Below are positions 1-8,582 of a stretch of 44,336 nt of DNA, piece after piece (the stretch's first letter is position 1; every line of letters starts with the position of its first letter). The notes below the pieces were generated by a model. That model made no database searches. It was not told the DNA's origin and was given only the letters and a program-made list of their open reading frames with translations. The translations under genes and the position numbers were made by a program. The stretch is from Planctomycetota bacterium (lineage in GTDB: Bacteria > Planctomycetota > Planctomycetia > Gemmatales > Gemmataceae): assembly GCA_016177925.1 (NCBI GenBank), contig JACOUH010000179.1, positions 1-44,336 on the forward strand. The letters are read 5' to 3'.

Positions 1-1736
1 ATGGAGGCGGGAAGGCCATCGAGCGGTTCCTCAACGGCGGGGCGACAGCCGAAGAAGCGCTCGTGCCGCTCCTCCGACGAAGCTACCCGAAAATCGTGGA
101 CGAACGTGACCGCTTCGGGATGGGCGATACCGCGCTGCGGGAGTGCTTCTGCATCCTTGAAGGCGTGCTGCTATCGCGATCGCCCGCCCATGTGCTCGGG
201 GACGCCTTTCAAGCCCTCATCGGCCCGCGCCTTCGGGGCGACAAGGGGCAGTTCTTCACGCCCCGGTCGTTGGTCCGTGCAATGGTGGGCGTCGTGGCCC
301 CGCAGCCCGGAGAATCCGTGCTCGACCCAGCCTGCGGCACGGGTGGCTTTCTTGCCGAGGCTCACCGCTCCCAGCAGGAGCAGGCCCTTGGAAGCACGGT
401 GACGGGAAGACTGGTCGGGATCGACAAGGACCACGACCTATTCCGCATCGCGTCGGCCTTGCTGGAGATCACCTGCGGCAACCGGACCGAACTCTACAAC
501 CTGAACTCGCTCGACGCGAGGGAGTCCGGTGCCCGCCCTCTCGCCGACAACACCTTCGACCTTGTGTTGACCAACCCGCCCTTCGGCTCGAAGATCGGGG
601 TCCGCGACAAGGAGGTGCTCCGCGAGTACGCCCTCGCCCGCCAGTGGATCAAGCGGAGCGATGACGGCACGTGGCACAAGACCGAGACCGTCTCCTCGAC
701 ACAAGACCCCCAGATCCTCTTCTTGGAGATGTGCGTCCGCAAGCTGAAGCCGGGTGGGCGACTCGGCATCGTGCTCCCCGAGGGCGTCTTCGGCAACAAG
801 CACACCGGGTACATCTGGCACTGGATTCGCTCGCAGGGGCGGATCACGTCGCTGCTCGACTGCCCTCGAACGACCTTCCAGCCCGGCACGGACACCAAGA
901 CCAACGTGCTCTTCTTCGAGAAGGGAGCCGAGAGCACCGACCACGTTCGTATCGCCGTCGCCCTGACCTGCGGGCACGACCGCCGTGGCAGGACGCGCAC
1001 CCAAGACGGACGACCATGCCCCGATGACTTCGCCATCCTTTCAAGGAACGGCCAGGAGTGGAAGACAATCCGGCTCCGCCATCCTGACTACCTCGTGCCG
1101 CGCTACTACCTCGACCGGGAGCTAACCCGTGAGGAGCAATCGCTGACGGAGGGGGCCAAGTTCCTTTCCCTCGGCGAACTGCGCGACTGCAAGGCCCTGA
1201 CCATCCGTAAGGGGCACGAGGTCGGCTCCCATGCCTACGGCACCGGCGACATCCCCTTCGTCCGCACCTCGGATGTCAACAACTTCGAGATCTCGGTCGA
1301 TCCCACAAAGTCAGTCAGCGATGAAGTTTATGACGAATATAAGCCCCAACAGAAGCTACGGCCCGGCGATGTCCTCATGGTCGTCGATGGACGCTACCGA
1401 ATCGGGCTGACCGCCCTGTTGACCAACTCGAACGCCCGGTGCATCGTGCAGAGCCACTTCCGCATCATCAGCATCACGGACGAACAGGTGCTCGATCCTT
1501 ACGAGTTGCTCTTCGCCCTCAACCTGCCCTCGATCAAGATGCAGTTGAGGAATTTGGTGTTCGTGCAGTCAACGCTGGGGACGCTGGGCAATCGGCTTCT
1601 GGAGTTGGAGATCCCGGTCCTGCACGGCGACGGTCCTTGGAAGGACCGCTTGGCGTCCTTCAGGGAGCTTCTCCAGAAGCGGGACGAATCCCTCGCCATG
1701 CTGAAGAAGATGACCGTGCCAGACTACGAGCTATGA
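1..1736 (+). CDS. N6-adenine DNA methyltransferase with C-terminal specificity-like domain (5' truncated)
   Basis: Modification enzyme of a restriction-modification locus. The frame is open to the left edge, and the codons before the first GTG (63) already read as protein, so the true start lies outside the window. Visible are a motif X-like GQFFTPRSLV (about 247-276), the SAM-binding motif I DPACGTGGF (324-350) and the catalytic motif IV NPPF (573-584). This is the order of gamma-class N6-adenine methylases such as HsdM and the M part of type IIG/IIB enzymes. From about 1084 the protein changes to a region resembling one half of a type I S subunit (target recognition), ending in a helical stretch. 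Methylation and specificity may therefore sit in one chain. The stop overlaps the stop of the convergent nuclease gene by six bases. No nuclease motif is visible in this chain. Confidence 0.88.
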   Translation, partial: GGGKAIERFLNGGATAEEALVPLLRRSYPKIVDERDRFGMGDTALRECFCILEGVLLSRSPAHVLGDAFQALIGPRLRGDKGQFFTPRSLVRAMVGVVAPQPGESVLDPACGTGGFLAEAHRSQQEQALGSTVTGRLVGIDKDHDLFRIASALLEITCGNRTELYNLNSLDARESGARPLADNTFDLVLTNPPFGSKIGVRDKEVLREYALARQWIKRSDDGTWHKTETVSSTQDPQILFLEMCVRKLKPGGRLGIVLPEGVFGNKHTGYIWHWIRSQGRITSLLDCPRTTFQPGTDTKTNVLFFEKGAESTDHVRIAVALTCGHDRRGRTRTQDGRPCPDDFAILSRNGQEWKTIRLRHPDYLVPRYYLDRELTREEQSLTEGAKFLSLGELRDCKALTIRKGHEVGSHAYGTGDIPFVRTSDVNNFEISVDPTKSVSDEVYDEYKPQQKLRPGDVLMVVDGRYRIGLTALLTNSNARCIVQSHFRIISITDEQVLDPYELLFALNLPSIKMQLRNLVFVQSTLGTLGNRLLELEIPVLHGDGPWKDRLASFRELLQKRDESLAMLKKMTVPDYEL

Positions 1737-2432
1737 GGGCTTCGTGACGGTGTAGCCGACGCGCAGGAGGATCTCGGCGATCCAGTCGTAGAACTCTTCC
1801 AAGGTCTTGTTGCCCTGCGCGATGTTGCACGCCCGGTGGGCGAAGCCGATGTTGACGGTCGTGTGCAGCCGGGGGTTGCTGTGCGACGTCTCGATTTCGG
1901 CCTTGCCCCTCTGGGCCGTGTGGAAGAGCGCAAAACTGATCGGCTTCTTGCAGACGAGGCACGTCGTCGTGTTCGGCATGATGCGACCAAACAGGGCTTC
2001 GAGGTACTGTCGGATGGGGTCTGGCGGCGCTTCGCAGCCCTCGATCCCGTAGGTGAGCCACGCGAGCTTCTGGGCCACCGACATGCACGCCCCGTACTCT
2101 GCCGCCTTCTCGCGCAGCTTGGAGACGATGATCGGCTTGAGCTTCGACATGTTGATGCCGAGCTTGAGTAGCTCAGCATCGGGCAACAGCATGGCCCAAC
2201 GGCGAATCCGGTTCGGCCCCGCGTCCTCGCTCTTCCACGCGGCCCCAGTCGTCATGATCGAGTCACGGACGATCTTTTTCGCCACGCGCGGCGCGTACTT
2301 CACGAGATGAGCCAGAAAGGGGAATTCGCTACACTTGCCCTTGTGGTCTTTGGGCAGGTAGCAGCGGTGTCCACCCTTCGGCTTGAACTTCGACCGTGAC
2401 GATAAGGGCTTGCTGCAGAACTCCAGCGACAC
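1731..2432 (-). CDS. HNH-type endonuclease, candidate restriction enzyme
   Basis: A 233-residue protein starting at GTG 2432, seven bases after the stop of the controller gene, so the two are probably translated from one message. The C-terminal part has a Cys-x2-Cys pair (C158, C161) followed by SHSNP (H184), N194, then AHRACN (H199, C202). This spacing fits a beta-beta-alpha-metal (HNH) nuclease with a structural metal site. A second putative metal site is N-terminal (C6, H22, C24, H30, C34). The HNH assignment rests on this motif pattern; I do not recognise the family by name. Its place between a controller gene and a DNA methylase makes restriction the natural role. The last six bases overlap the methylase stop on the other strand. 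Confidence 0.7.
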   Translation of the reverse strand: MSLEFCSKPLSSRSKFKPKGGHRCYLPKDHKGKCSEFPFLAHLVKYAPRVAKKIVRDSIMTTGAAWKSEDAGPNRIRRWAMLLPDAELLKLGINMSKLKPIIVSKLREKAAEYGACMSVAQKLAWLTYGIEGCEAPPDPIRQYLEALFGRIMPNTTTCLVCKKPISFALFHTAQRGKAEIETSHSNPRLHTTVNIGFAHRACNIAQGNKTLEEFYDWIAEILLRVGYTVTKPS

Positions 2433-2439
2433 GCAGTAT

Positions 2440-2679
2440 CTACTCCATCAACTTGTCGGCTTCCGTGAGAAGCGAGCCCGCAGTCGTGCCGAGCGCCTTG
2501 GCGAGAGCGTGGATGTTGAGGAGGCTGATGTTCCTCTCCCCGCGTTCCACGCTGCCGACGTAGGTGCGATGGACCTTCGCTCGCGCGGCAAGCTCCTCCT
2601 GCGAGATTCCCAAGGCAAGACGGCGTGAACGAACAACAGACCCGAAGCACTCTTGTTCGTTCATGCGCCCCTTCGCCAT
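2440..2679 (-). CDS. XRE-family controller (C) protein of the R-M locus
   Basis: A 79-residue protein that is almost entirely one helix-turn-helix domain. The XRE HTH covers about residues 14-70, with SQEELAARAKVHRTYVGSVE as the HTH core. Its size matches restriction-modification C proteins (about 75-80 residues), which bind their own promoter and delay expression of the nuclease. It lies directly upstream of the nuclease gene on the same strand, the usual C-R order. An internal ATG at 2664 would give a 74-residue version that is equally credible, because the first five residues carry no visible domain. Two AGTC half-sites lie just upstream (2702-2720). Confidence 0.82.
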   Translation of the reverse strand: MAKGRMNEQECFGSVVRSRRLALGISQEELAARAKVHRTYVGSVERGERNISLLNIHALAKALGTTAGSLLTEADKLME

Positions 2680-2701
2680 ACCGGTATGATCGGCTGGTGA
2701 T

Positions 2702-2727
2702 GACTAAGATGCTACAGACTTTAGATA
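2702..2727 (-). promoter_or_regulatory. Candidate C-box operator upstream of the controller gene
   Basis: On the minus strand, upstream of the controller start, TAAAGTC and TTAGTC place two AGTC half-sites 15 bases apart in the same orientation. This matches the spacing I recall for C-protein operators (GACT-N3-AGTC repeats). The GACT left halves are poorly preserved, so this is a candidate only. The position, 23-48 bases before the ATG, is right for autoregulation of the C-R pair. Confidence 0.35.
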
Positions 2728-2751
2728 GCACAGCGCGTCGAGTTTGACACC

Positions 2752-2798
2752 AGCCCGGAGCGCCAGCGACGGGAGGTTCCCGCGCTGGCGCTTGGGGC
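2752..2798. repeat. Intergenic hairpin with CGCCAGCG core
   Basis: AGCGCCAGCG (2759-2768) pairs with CGCTGGCGCT (2783-2792), and AGCCC/GGGGCT flank it outside. It lies in the gap between the divergent controller gene and the DUF255 gene. The core resembles the hairpins at 21549 and 43478, so it looks like a member of one dispersed palindromic family rather than a terminator of either gene. Confidence 0.6.
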
Positions 2799-2908
2799 TT
2801 GGGTCAGCGCTCCCTTCGTTGAAGATACATCGTTCCGTGGGTGTCAGTCCCCTGTCGCGCCGCGTAGAATAGCGGGGACAAGGGGATACTCCGCCCACGG
2901 AGGCCGCC

Positions 2909-5005
2909 ATGAGCCAGCGAGGAGACTTCACCAACCGCCTCAGCCACGAAACCAGCCCCTACCTGCGACAACACGCCCACAACCCCGTCGACTGGTACGC
3001 CTGGGGCCCCGAGGCGCTGGAACGCGCCCGCCAGCTCGACCGTCCCATCTTCCTCAGCATCGGCTACTCGGCGTGCCACTGGTGCCACGTCATGGAACAC
3101 GAGAGCTTCGAGGACGATGAGGTCGCCCGCCTGCTCAACGATCACTTCGTCAGCATCAAGGTCGACCGCGAGGAACGGCCCGACCTCGACCAGATCTACA
3201 TGGCCTCGGTGCAGCTGCTCACTGGACAGGGCGGATGGCCGATGTCCGTCTTTCTGACGCCCGACCTGCGGCCGTTCTTTGGCGGCACCTACTTCCCGCC
3301 CGACGACCGCTACGGCCGGCCCGGCTTCAAGCGGCTGCTGCGCTGGCTCGTCGACTTGTGGCAGAAGGAGCGCGGCAAGGTCGACGAACAGGCCGGTGCC
3401 GTTACCGAGCACTTGCAGTCGGTCGGACAGTTCGAGCCTGGCGAGGGCGCTCTCGACGAGGGAGTCCTGCAGCGGGCCGTCGGGCACCTTGGCCGGCGCT
3501 TCGACCCGATGTACGGCGGGTTCGGCCAGCCGCCGAAGTTCCTGCACACGATGGACCTGCGCCTGCTGCTGCGGGCCTGGAAGCGTTTCGACCTGCCCGA
3601 TGCCCTGCACATGGTCCGCCACACGCTCGAGAAGATGGCGATGGGCGGCATCTATGACCACCTCGGCGGTGGGTTCGCCCGCTACTCGACCGACGCCCGC
3701 TGGCTCGTGCCGCACTTCGAGAAGATGCTCTACGATAACGCCCTCTTGGTGGTCGTTTACCTTGAAGCGTTCCAGGCGACGCGCGATCCGTTCTTTCGCG
3801 AGGTCGTCGAGGAGACGCTCGGCTGGGTCGAACGCGAGATGACCAGCCCCGAGGGCCCTTTCTTCAGCACCCTCGATGCCGACAGCGAGGGCGAGGAGGG
3901 CAAGTTCTACGTCTGGACGCAGCAGGAGGTCGAGCAGGTCCTCAGCAAGGATACGGCCGACCTGTTCAACGCGGTCTACGGGGTCGAGCCGGAGGGCAAC
4001 TGGGAGGACCCCCACGACCACGCGCACCGGCCGAAGAACATCCTCAACCGCTCCAAGACCTTCGAGCAGTGCGCCCGCCTGTACAAGCTCGACGAGGGCG
4101 AACTGCGTCGCCGCATGGCAGAGGCGCGGACGGCCCTGCTGCAAGTGCGCAGCCAGCGCATCTGGCCAGGTCGCGACGAGAAGATGCTGACGTCGTGGAA
4201 CGCCCTGATGATTGATGCCCTCGCTCAGGCAGCCCAGGTGTTCGACCGTCCCGGCTACGCCGAGCGGGCCGCGAAGGCCGCCGACTTCCTCCTGACGCGG
4301 ATGAGCGGCGCCGACGGCCGGCTGTTCCGCACCTACAGTTCCGGCACGGCGCCGAAGCTGAACGCCTACCTCGAGGACTACGCCTATCTCGTCGACGCCC
4401 TGGTGTCGCTGTACGAGGCGACCTTTATCCCGCGCTGGATCGAGGCGGCGCTCGACGTGGCACGGGTAATGATCGAGCAATTCTGGGACCCGGAAAATAG
4501 CGGATTCTACTTCACGGGCCGCGACCACGAGTTGCTAATCGCCCGCAACAAGGACGCCTACGACAACGCGACGCCGTCGGGCAACGCAATGGCGGTGACG
4601 GGCCTGCTGCGGCTGGCGCGGCTGACCGGCCGGGCGGAGTTGCAGCAGAAGGCGGAAGCAACGTTACAGCTGTACCGCGGATTGATGACGTCGTCCCTGG
4701 CGGTCGGGCAGATGCTGGTGGCGTACGACTTCCACCTCGGGCCGGTGCAGGAGTTCGCCATCGTCGGCGACCCGGCCGCCGAGGAGACGCGACGTGTCCT
4801 GCGGGCGATCCGCGGCCGCTTCCGGCCCAACAAGGTGGTGGCGCTTATGGCCCCGACAACACCGGGTGCCGATGCGATGATCCCGCTGCTGGCGGGCAAG
4901 ACGGTCCAGGACGGCGTGACGACGTACATTTGCCAGAACTTCACTTGTCAAGCGCCGTTGACAGGCGCGGCCGCGCTCGACGCAGCGCTGGCGGAGAAGC
5001 CCTGA
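2909..5005 (+). CDS. DUF255 / thioredoxin-fold protein of the YyaL-SPATA20 family
   Basis: 698 residues, the normal full length for this family. The N-terminal thioredoxin-like domain (about residues 8-165) has the invariant opening [21 protein letters not shown] and a CHWCH site (C56, C59). The rest is an alpha-helical-barrel domain related to sugar epimerases. No signal peptide is visible, so a cytoplasmic place is likely. The cellular role of the family is not established; a redox or chaperone-like job is only suggested by the fold. The ATG at 2909 follows GGAGG and is the only start that keeps the conserved beginning. The next gene starts eight bases after the stop. Confidence 0.93.
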   Translation: MSQRGDFTNRLSHETSPYLRQHAHNPVDWYAWGPEALERARQLDRPIFLSIGYSACHWCHVMEHESFEDDEVARLLNDHFVSIKVDREERPDLDQIYMASVQLLTGQGGWPMSVFLTPDLRPFFGGTYFPPDDRYGRPGFKRLLRWLVDLWQKERGKVDEQAGAVTEHLQSVGQFEPGEGALDEGVLQRAVGHLGRRFDPMYGGFGQPPKFLHTMDLRLLLRAWKRFDLPDALHMVRHTLEKMAMGGIYDHLGGGFARYSTDARWLVPHFEKMLYDNALLVVVYLEAFQATRDPFFREVVEETLGWVEREMTSPEGPFFSTLDADSEGEEGKFYVWTQQEVEQVLSKDTADLFNAVYGVEPEGNWEDPHDHAHRPKNILNRSKTFEQCARLYKLDEGELRRRMAEARTALLQVRSQRIWPGRDEKMLTSWNALMIDALAQAAQVFDRPGYAERAAKAADFLLTRMSGADGRLFRTYSSGTAPKLNAYLEDYAYLVDALVSLYEATFIPRWIEAALDVARVMIEQFWDPENSGFYFTGRDHELLIARNKDAYDNATPSGNAMAVTGLLRLARLTGRAELQQKAEATLQLYRGLMTSSLAVGQMLVAYDFHLGPVQEFAIVGDPAAEETRRVLRAIRGRFRPNKVVALMAPTTPGADAMIPLLAGKTVQDGVTTYICQNFTCQAPLTGAAALDAALAEKP

Positions 5006-5013
5006 GACGACCG

Positions 5014-5979
5014 ATGGACCCGCCGACCTATGCCGACGTGGTGTCCGCTGCGCCGATCGTCCACCGCTACCTGCGGCCGACGCCGTTGTACGAGTGGCCG
5101 GCGCTGTCGCGGCTGCTCGGTTGCCGCTACTATCTCAAGCACGAGAACCACACGCCGACGACCGCCTTCAAGGTGCGCGGCGGCATCCATCTCGTCAGCC
5201 GACTCTCCGATGACGAGAAGCAGCGCGGCGTCATCGGCTGCACGACCGGCAATCACGGCCAGTCGCTCGCCTATGCCTGCCGGCTGTTTGGTGTCCGCTG
5301 TGTGCTCGTCGTGCCCTCGCGTAACAACCCCGACAAGGTCGCCTCCATGCGCGCCCTCGGCGCCGAACTGATCGAGCACGGCCGCGACTTCGACGAGGCC
5401 CGCGCCCATTGCGAGGCAATCCGCCATCGCGAGGGCCTGCGCTACGTCCATTCCGCCGACGAACCCGAGTTGATCGCGGGCGTCGGCACCTGCGCCCTGG
5501 AAATCTTCGAGTCGCTGCCCGATCCCGACGTCCTGCTGGTGCCCGTCGGTCTCGGCAGCGGCATCTGCGGCGCCGCCCTGGTGGCCGCCGAGCGCCGCCC
5601 CTCCTGCCGCGTCCTCGGCGTGCAGTCGGAGGGAGCACCCGCCGTCACCTTGTCCTGGCGCGAGGGCCGGCCGATCGAGATGGACACGCCGAAGACGTTC
5701 GCCGAAGGGATGGCAACGCGCGTCCCGGCCCACCTGACGCTAGAAATCATGCGCCGCCTCGTCCATGATATGATCCTCGTCTCCGACGCCGAGCTGGAGG
5801 AGGCGATCCGCCTGCTGCTGCGCGTGACGCACAACCTCGCCGAGGGAGCGGGGGCCGCATCGACAGCAGCGGCGTGGAAGCTGCGACCGCAGCTGGCGGG
5901 CAAGACGGTCGTCGGCGTCCTGTCCGGCGGCAACCTCGACCTGCGCGACCTGCACCGCATCCTCTCAATCAACCTTTGA
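5014..5979 (+). CDS. PLP-dependent threonine dehydratase / serine racemase-like enzyme
   Basis: 321 residues, fold-type II PLP enzyme. The Schiff-base lysine is K53 in TAFKVRGG, the phosphate-binding glycine loop is PVGLGSGICG (177-186), and a C-terminal SGGN motif marks the pyridine-nitrogen contact. The length matches catabolic threonine dehydratases and serine or hydroxyaspartate racemases, which lack the regulatory ACT domain of biosynthetic IlvA; none is present here. The substrate cannot be told from sequence. ATG 5014 is chosen over an in-frame upstream start inside the previous gene because the conserved N-terminus begins here. It is probably co-transcribed with the DUF255 gene, eight bases upstream. 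Confidence 0.88.
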   Translation: MDPPTYADVVSAAPIVHRYLRPTPLYEWPALSRLLGCRYYLKHENHTPTTAFKVRGGIHLVSRLSDDEKQRGVIGCTTGNHGQSLAYACRLFGVRCVLVVPSRNNPDKVASMRALGAELIEHGRDFDEARAHCEAIRHREGLRYVHSADEPELIAGVGTCALEIFESLPDPDVLLVPVGLGSGICGAALVAAERRPSCRVLGVQSEGAPAVTLSWREGRPIEMDTPKTFAEGMATRVPAHLTLEIMRRLVHDMILVSDAELEEAIRLLLRVTHNLAEGAGAASTAAAWKLRPQLAGKTVVGVLSGGNLDLRDLHRILSINL

Positions 5980-5988
5980 CTGGCGAGC

Positions 5989-6024
5989 GGGGGCGTGAAG
6001 ACCCGCGCTAGCGGGTCCGCCCCC
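5989..6024. repeat. Intergenic hairpin (GCGAGCGGGGGCGTGA family)
   Basis: GGGGGCG (5989-5995) pairs with CGCCCCC (6018-6024), and GACCCGC (6000-6006) with GCGGGTC (6011-6017), with a short TGAA bulge. The sequence GGCGAGCGGGGGCGTGA from 5982 resembles the left arm of the hairpin at 38070. It could act as a weak terminator but has no T run. Confidence 0.6.
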
Positions 6025-6046
6025 GGTAGTGGCGAGCGAGGGAGTC

Positions 6047-7135
6047 ATGGCGCGTTCCGTTATCTGTGACAACTGCGGGCACCGCATCGCAGTGGACGAG
6101 GAGTACACGCGGCACAAGATCCGCTGCCCCGAGTGCGGCGTCCTGTCCGAGGTCACCGACATGCCCAAGCCCGGCGCGGCGGACCCTCGCCCCGCGAAAC
6201 GTTTCGCTCCTTCCGCCCCGGAACCTCCCCTGCAGGATGCCGAGGAACTGGCCCGCCAGCTGTGGAGCGAGCCGGACGAGACATCGCCTCCCAAGAAAAG
6301 CGAACCGCCTCCGCCTCCCCCTGAGAAGAAGCCCGAGCCAGTCCCCGAGCGGCCGGTCGTCGAGCTGGTCGAACGGAAACGCTCGCCGCCCCCGGGGCCG
6401 CCGAAGCCGCCGAAGCGGGCTGCCCAGACCTGGACCGACGAGGACGAGGACAGCAGTCCGTACGATGTCTCGGGCGGTCCGGAGCGGAAATGTCCCCAAT
6501 GCTTCTGTGTGCTTGAGCCCGAGGCGGTCCTGTGCGTCCGCTGCGGCCTCGACCTGAAATCAGGGAAGAAACTCGTTCGCGAGTACAAGCCGATCACGCG
6601 CTCCTGGGAGCCCGTCGCTTACGAAACGCGCCTCAAGCTATTCTGTGCCGCCGTGTTCGGTGGGCTGGTGCTGAGCGTGCTGATGGGTATTCTCCTCGAC
6701 GCGGTGGCGTTCTCGTTCGGACCGTGGTTCGCTTTCGTCGTCCTGATGGCGTTCCTGCTCGGCACCTTCGACCACATCGACCTAGTGCGTGACAAGCGCG
6801 GACACGCCAAACTCACCCGCACCTGGCGTGTTTGCTTCGTGCCTCGCCCTACGACCGAGATCGACCTGCTCCAGTATGACGCGGTCGTCACGGGGATTTC
6901 GGCTGATGCCGGCTGCTACGAGTGGTTCATCCTGTGGACGCTGATCCCGTTCGCCATCGTCCCCGCGGTCGTGTGGTGGTATCAAGTCATCCACAAGAAG
7001 AAGTATCACGCTGCCCTGGCGCACTCGCACAATTACCCCGAAGTCACTCTTTACCGTGGCAACAGCCGCGAACAGGCGGAGGACATCGCCGAAACCCTGC
7101 GCGACACCGCCCGCCTGCGCTACGAGCGTGACTGA
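6047..7135 (+). CDS. Double zinc-ribbon membrane protein, function unknown
   Basis: 362 residues. An N-terminal zinc ribbon (C7, C10, C27, C30) is followed by a low-complexity, proline- and charge-rich linker (about 40-140) and a second ribbon (C149, C152, C163, C166). Two hydrophobic stretches around residues 195-240 and one near 290-310 look like membrane segments, with a basic C-terminal tail. Proteins with this zinc-ribbon, proline linker and membrane layout are common and uncharacterised in planctomycetes. I infer an inner-membrane protein with cytoplasmic ribbons. ATG 6047 is preferred over GTG 6029 because the ribbon starts immediately after it. Confidence 0.75.
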   Translation: MARSVICDNCGHRIAVDEEYTRHKIRCPECGVLSEVTDMPKPGAADPRPAKRFAPSAPEPPLQDAEELARQLWSEPDETSPPKKSEPPPPPPEKKPEPVPERPVVELVERKRSPPPGPPKPPKRAAQTWTDEDEDSSPYDVSGGPERKCPQCFCVLEPEAVLCVRCGLDLKSGKKLVREYKPITRSWEPVAYETRLKLFCAAVFGGLVLSVLMGILLDAVAFSFGPWFAFVVLMAFLLGTFDHIDLVRDKRGHAKLTRTWRVCFVPRPTTEIDLLQYDAVVTGISADAGCYEWFILWTLIPFAIVPAVVWWYQVIHKKKYHAALAHSHNYPEVTLYRGNSREQAEDIAETLRDTARLRYERD

Positions 7136-7190
7136 TCTGTGGCCACGGGCGCCGTACGGTTACGGGGGCGTCTGCTTGGGCAATCCGCCC

Positions 7191-7221
7191 TGGACAAGGC
7201 CACCTTCCCTGGTATATAATT
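7191..7221 (+). promoter_or_regulatory. Sigma70-like promoter of the 7280/7711 pair
   Basis: TGGACA (7191-7196) and a perfect TATAAT (7216-7221) are 19 bases apart, in an otherwise GC-rich gap, about 60 bases before the ATG at 7280. It is the clearest promoter-like sequence in the window. The spacing is two bases longer than ideal. Confidence 0.5.
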
Positions 7222-7279
7222 TCCGGTTGTAAGGCTCTCCTCTTGGCCCTTCCGCCCCGAGGCCGGTAAAGGAATCCTG

Positions 7280-7708
7280 ATGGCCGAAGAAGCCGGGGGT
7301 CGTCGTGAGAAGCTCATCATTGAGGCGTTTGATCCCCCAGACGGCGTCTGTGAGGTCCAGCTATCGTACGCACGCCTCCAGACAGTCGCCAAGCGCAGTC
7401 AGGGGCATGCCAAGGAGTGCTGCTTCATCGTCCCCTTCATCCTCCAGAACCCAACGGCGGTCTTCGAGGGGCTGATGCGGGACGAGGACGAGGACCGCCA
7501 AACCGTGGGCTGGCGATGCTACTGCGGGATTCCGAAGTGTAGCTACAACCGAGACGGCGTCGAGGGCCGAGCTTACTCCAGACAGGTGTATCTGGTTTTC
7601 GTCAACGACGAGCGAGTTGCCTACAACTGGAGATGGGAGGAGGCGGATGAGGAAGACCGGACCCTTCCTGCGAACCACCAAACCCGTTTCAAGAGACGAC
7701 TGTACTAG
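7280..7708 (+). CDS. Hypothetical protein, first gene of a two-gene unit
   Basis: 142 residues; I do not recognise the family. It has an N-terminal beta-rich stretch, the phrases FILQNPTAVFEGLMRDEDED and WRCYCGIPKC in the middle, and VYLVFVNDERVAYNWRWEEAD then TRFKRRLY at the end. There is no signal peptide or membrane segment. The ordering of a VFEG-like strand, a VYLVF strand and a conserved C-terminal RF-K-R-L tail is reminiscent of small BECR-fold nucleases seen in phage and toxin contexts, but that is speculation. The next gene begins two bases after its stop, so the pair is surely co-expressed. Confidence 0.72.
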   Translation: MAEEAGGRREKLIIEAFDPPDGVCEVQLSYARLQTVAKRSQGHAKECCFIVPFILQNPTAVFEGLMRDEDEDRQTVGWRCYCGIPKCSYNRDGVEGRAYSRQVYLVFVNDERVAYNWRWEEADEEDRTLPANHQTRFKRRLY

Positions 7709-7710
7709 CC

Positions 7711-8130
7711 ATGCTGACCAACGACGAATTTGCCTCACAGGTGATGGCCCTGGCCGGACGAGCAGAAGACTTCAAGCCAACCGCCATCTACGACCCGGAC
7801 GGGGACTGCATCGAGTTCCTGGTGAGCCCGGATTCCTTCTACGCGGAGCGCGTTGACGACCTTGTCACCGTCTACTACTCGCAGGAGACGAGGGAGATCA
7901 TCGGCTCGCTCATCAAGGGAGTCGGCCGGTTCTACAGGACCCTCCTCAAGGAGATGCCGGGTTTTTTCATCGAGGTCATTGACGGCAGGGTGAAACTCGT
8001 TCACCTGTTCCGGGCCAGAGTCTGGACTTCCGCTGACTCCCCGAATTCAGTTCGGACGATCACCTATCGCAAGCTCATCCAGGCCGCAGAAGAGTCGAAG
8101 GTCGAGACGGACTTTCAGTTCGCGGCCTGA
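7711..8130 (+). CDS. Hypothetical protein (DUF2283-like beginning), second gene of the pair
   Basis: 139 residues, soluble and acidic. The first half, with YDPDGDCIEFLVSPDSFY, DDLVTVYYSQETREIIGSLI and KGVGRF, resembles the beta-hairpin layout of DUF2283-like proteins (a short protein describing its own expression or use flags). The second half is not recognised. Its start codon is two bases past the previous stop. The tight pairing of a small basic-tailed protein with a small acidic partner would fit a toxin-antitoxin-like unit, but no known toxin motif is visible, so the role stays open. Confidence 0.7.
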   Translation: MLTNDEFASQVMALAGRAEDFKPTAIYDPDGDCIEFLVSPDSFYAERVDDLVTVYYSQETREIIGSLIKGVGRFYRTLLKEMPGFFIEVIDGRVKLVHLFRARVWTSADSPNSVRTITYRKLIQAAEESKVETDFQFAA

Positions 8131-8210
8131 CAACCGCCCCTGCTTGCCTTGCTCCCACATCGTGGCCTCGGTCAATTCCCGGGCCCGTTTGCTTACACTG
8201 ACCGCGCCGC

Positions 8211-8480
8211 AAGAGGCGTGTCCTGAGCCCGACTCTGCAGGACCGATTCACGGGTTGCCTGCTCGGCCTTGCGATTGGCGACGCCCTGGGTGGGCGCTTC
8301 GCCGCGTACCGCCGCTGTCGAGTAGCTTGCCGTCGGGGCTGGAGCCGGGAAGAAAAACTGTATTGTCCGGGCCATGAGGAACTGATAGAAGTTTGCCGCC
8401 GCCCAGGATGGCCTCCCCATCAGCGTGTCCGAGGGCCCTGCGCGAACAGACTGCCTGCCGAAAACCACGGGAAGGAGTGA
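8211..8480 (+). pseudogene. N-terminal remnant of an ADP-ribosylglycohydrolase-family gene
   Basis: Reading the frame that contains CTG 8223 gives DRFTGCLLGLAIGDALGGRF, the signature beginning of the ADP-ribosylglycohydrolase (DraG) family, where GDALG contributes to the metal site. After about 35 codons the reading loses all resemblance to the family, and it stops at TGA 8478-8480. No ATG, GTG or TTG precedes it in a normal position (an R-K-R-V lead-in only). The remaining ~250 residues of a normal family member are absent. It sits in an otherwise gene-free gap (8131-8582). I read it as a deletion remnant. Confidence 0.6.
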
Positions 8481-8582
8481 TTCCACACGTCTCCTGGGTG
8501 ACACAAGAAGGGCCCGGATGGCCGTCTGGGGGTTCCTGCTCGCAGCGGGGTTCGTGGATCATCCAGGGAGAAACTCTCAGCC

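Noticed and set aside
2804..4528. A 574-codon open frame on the minus strand inside the DUF255 gene
   Set aside because: It is a shadow of a well-conserved plus-strand gene, favoured by high G+C; the translation is repetitive and matches no fold.
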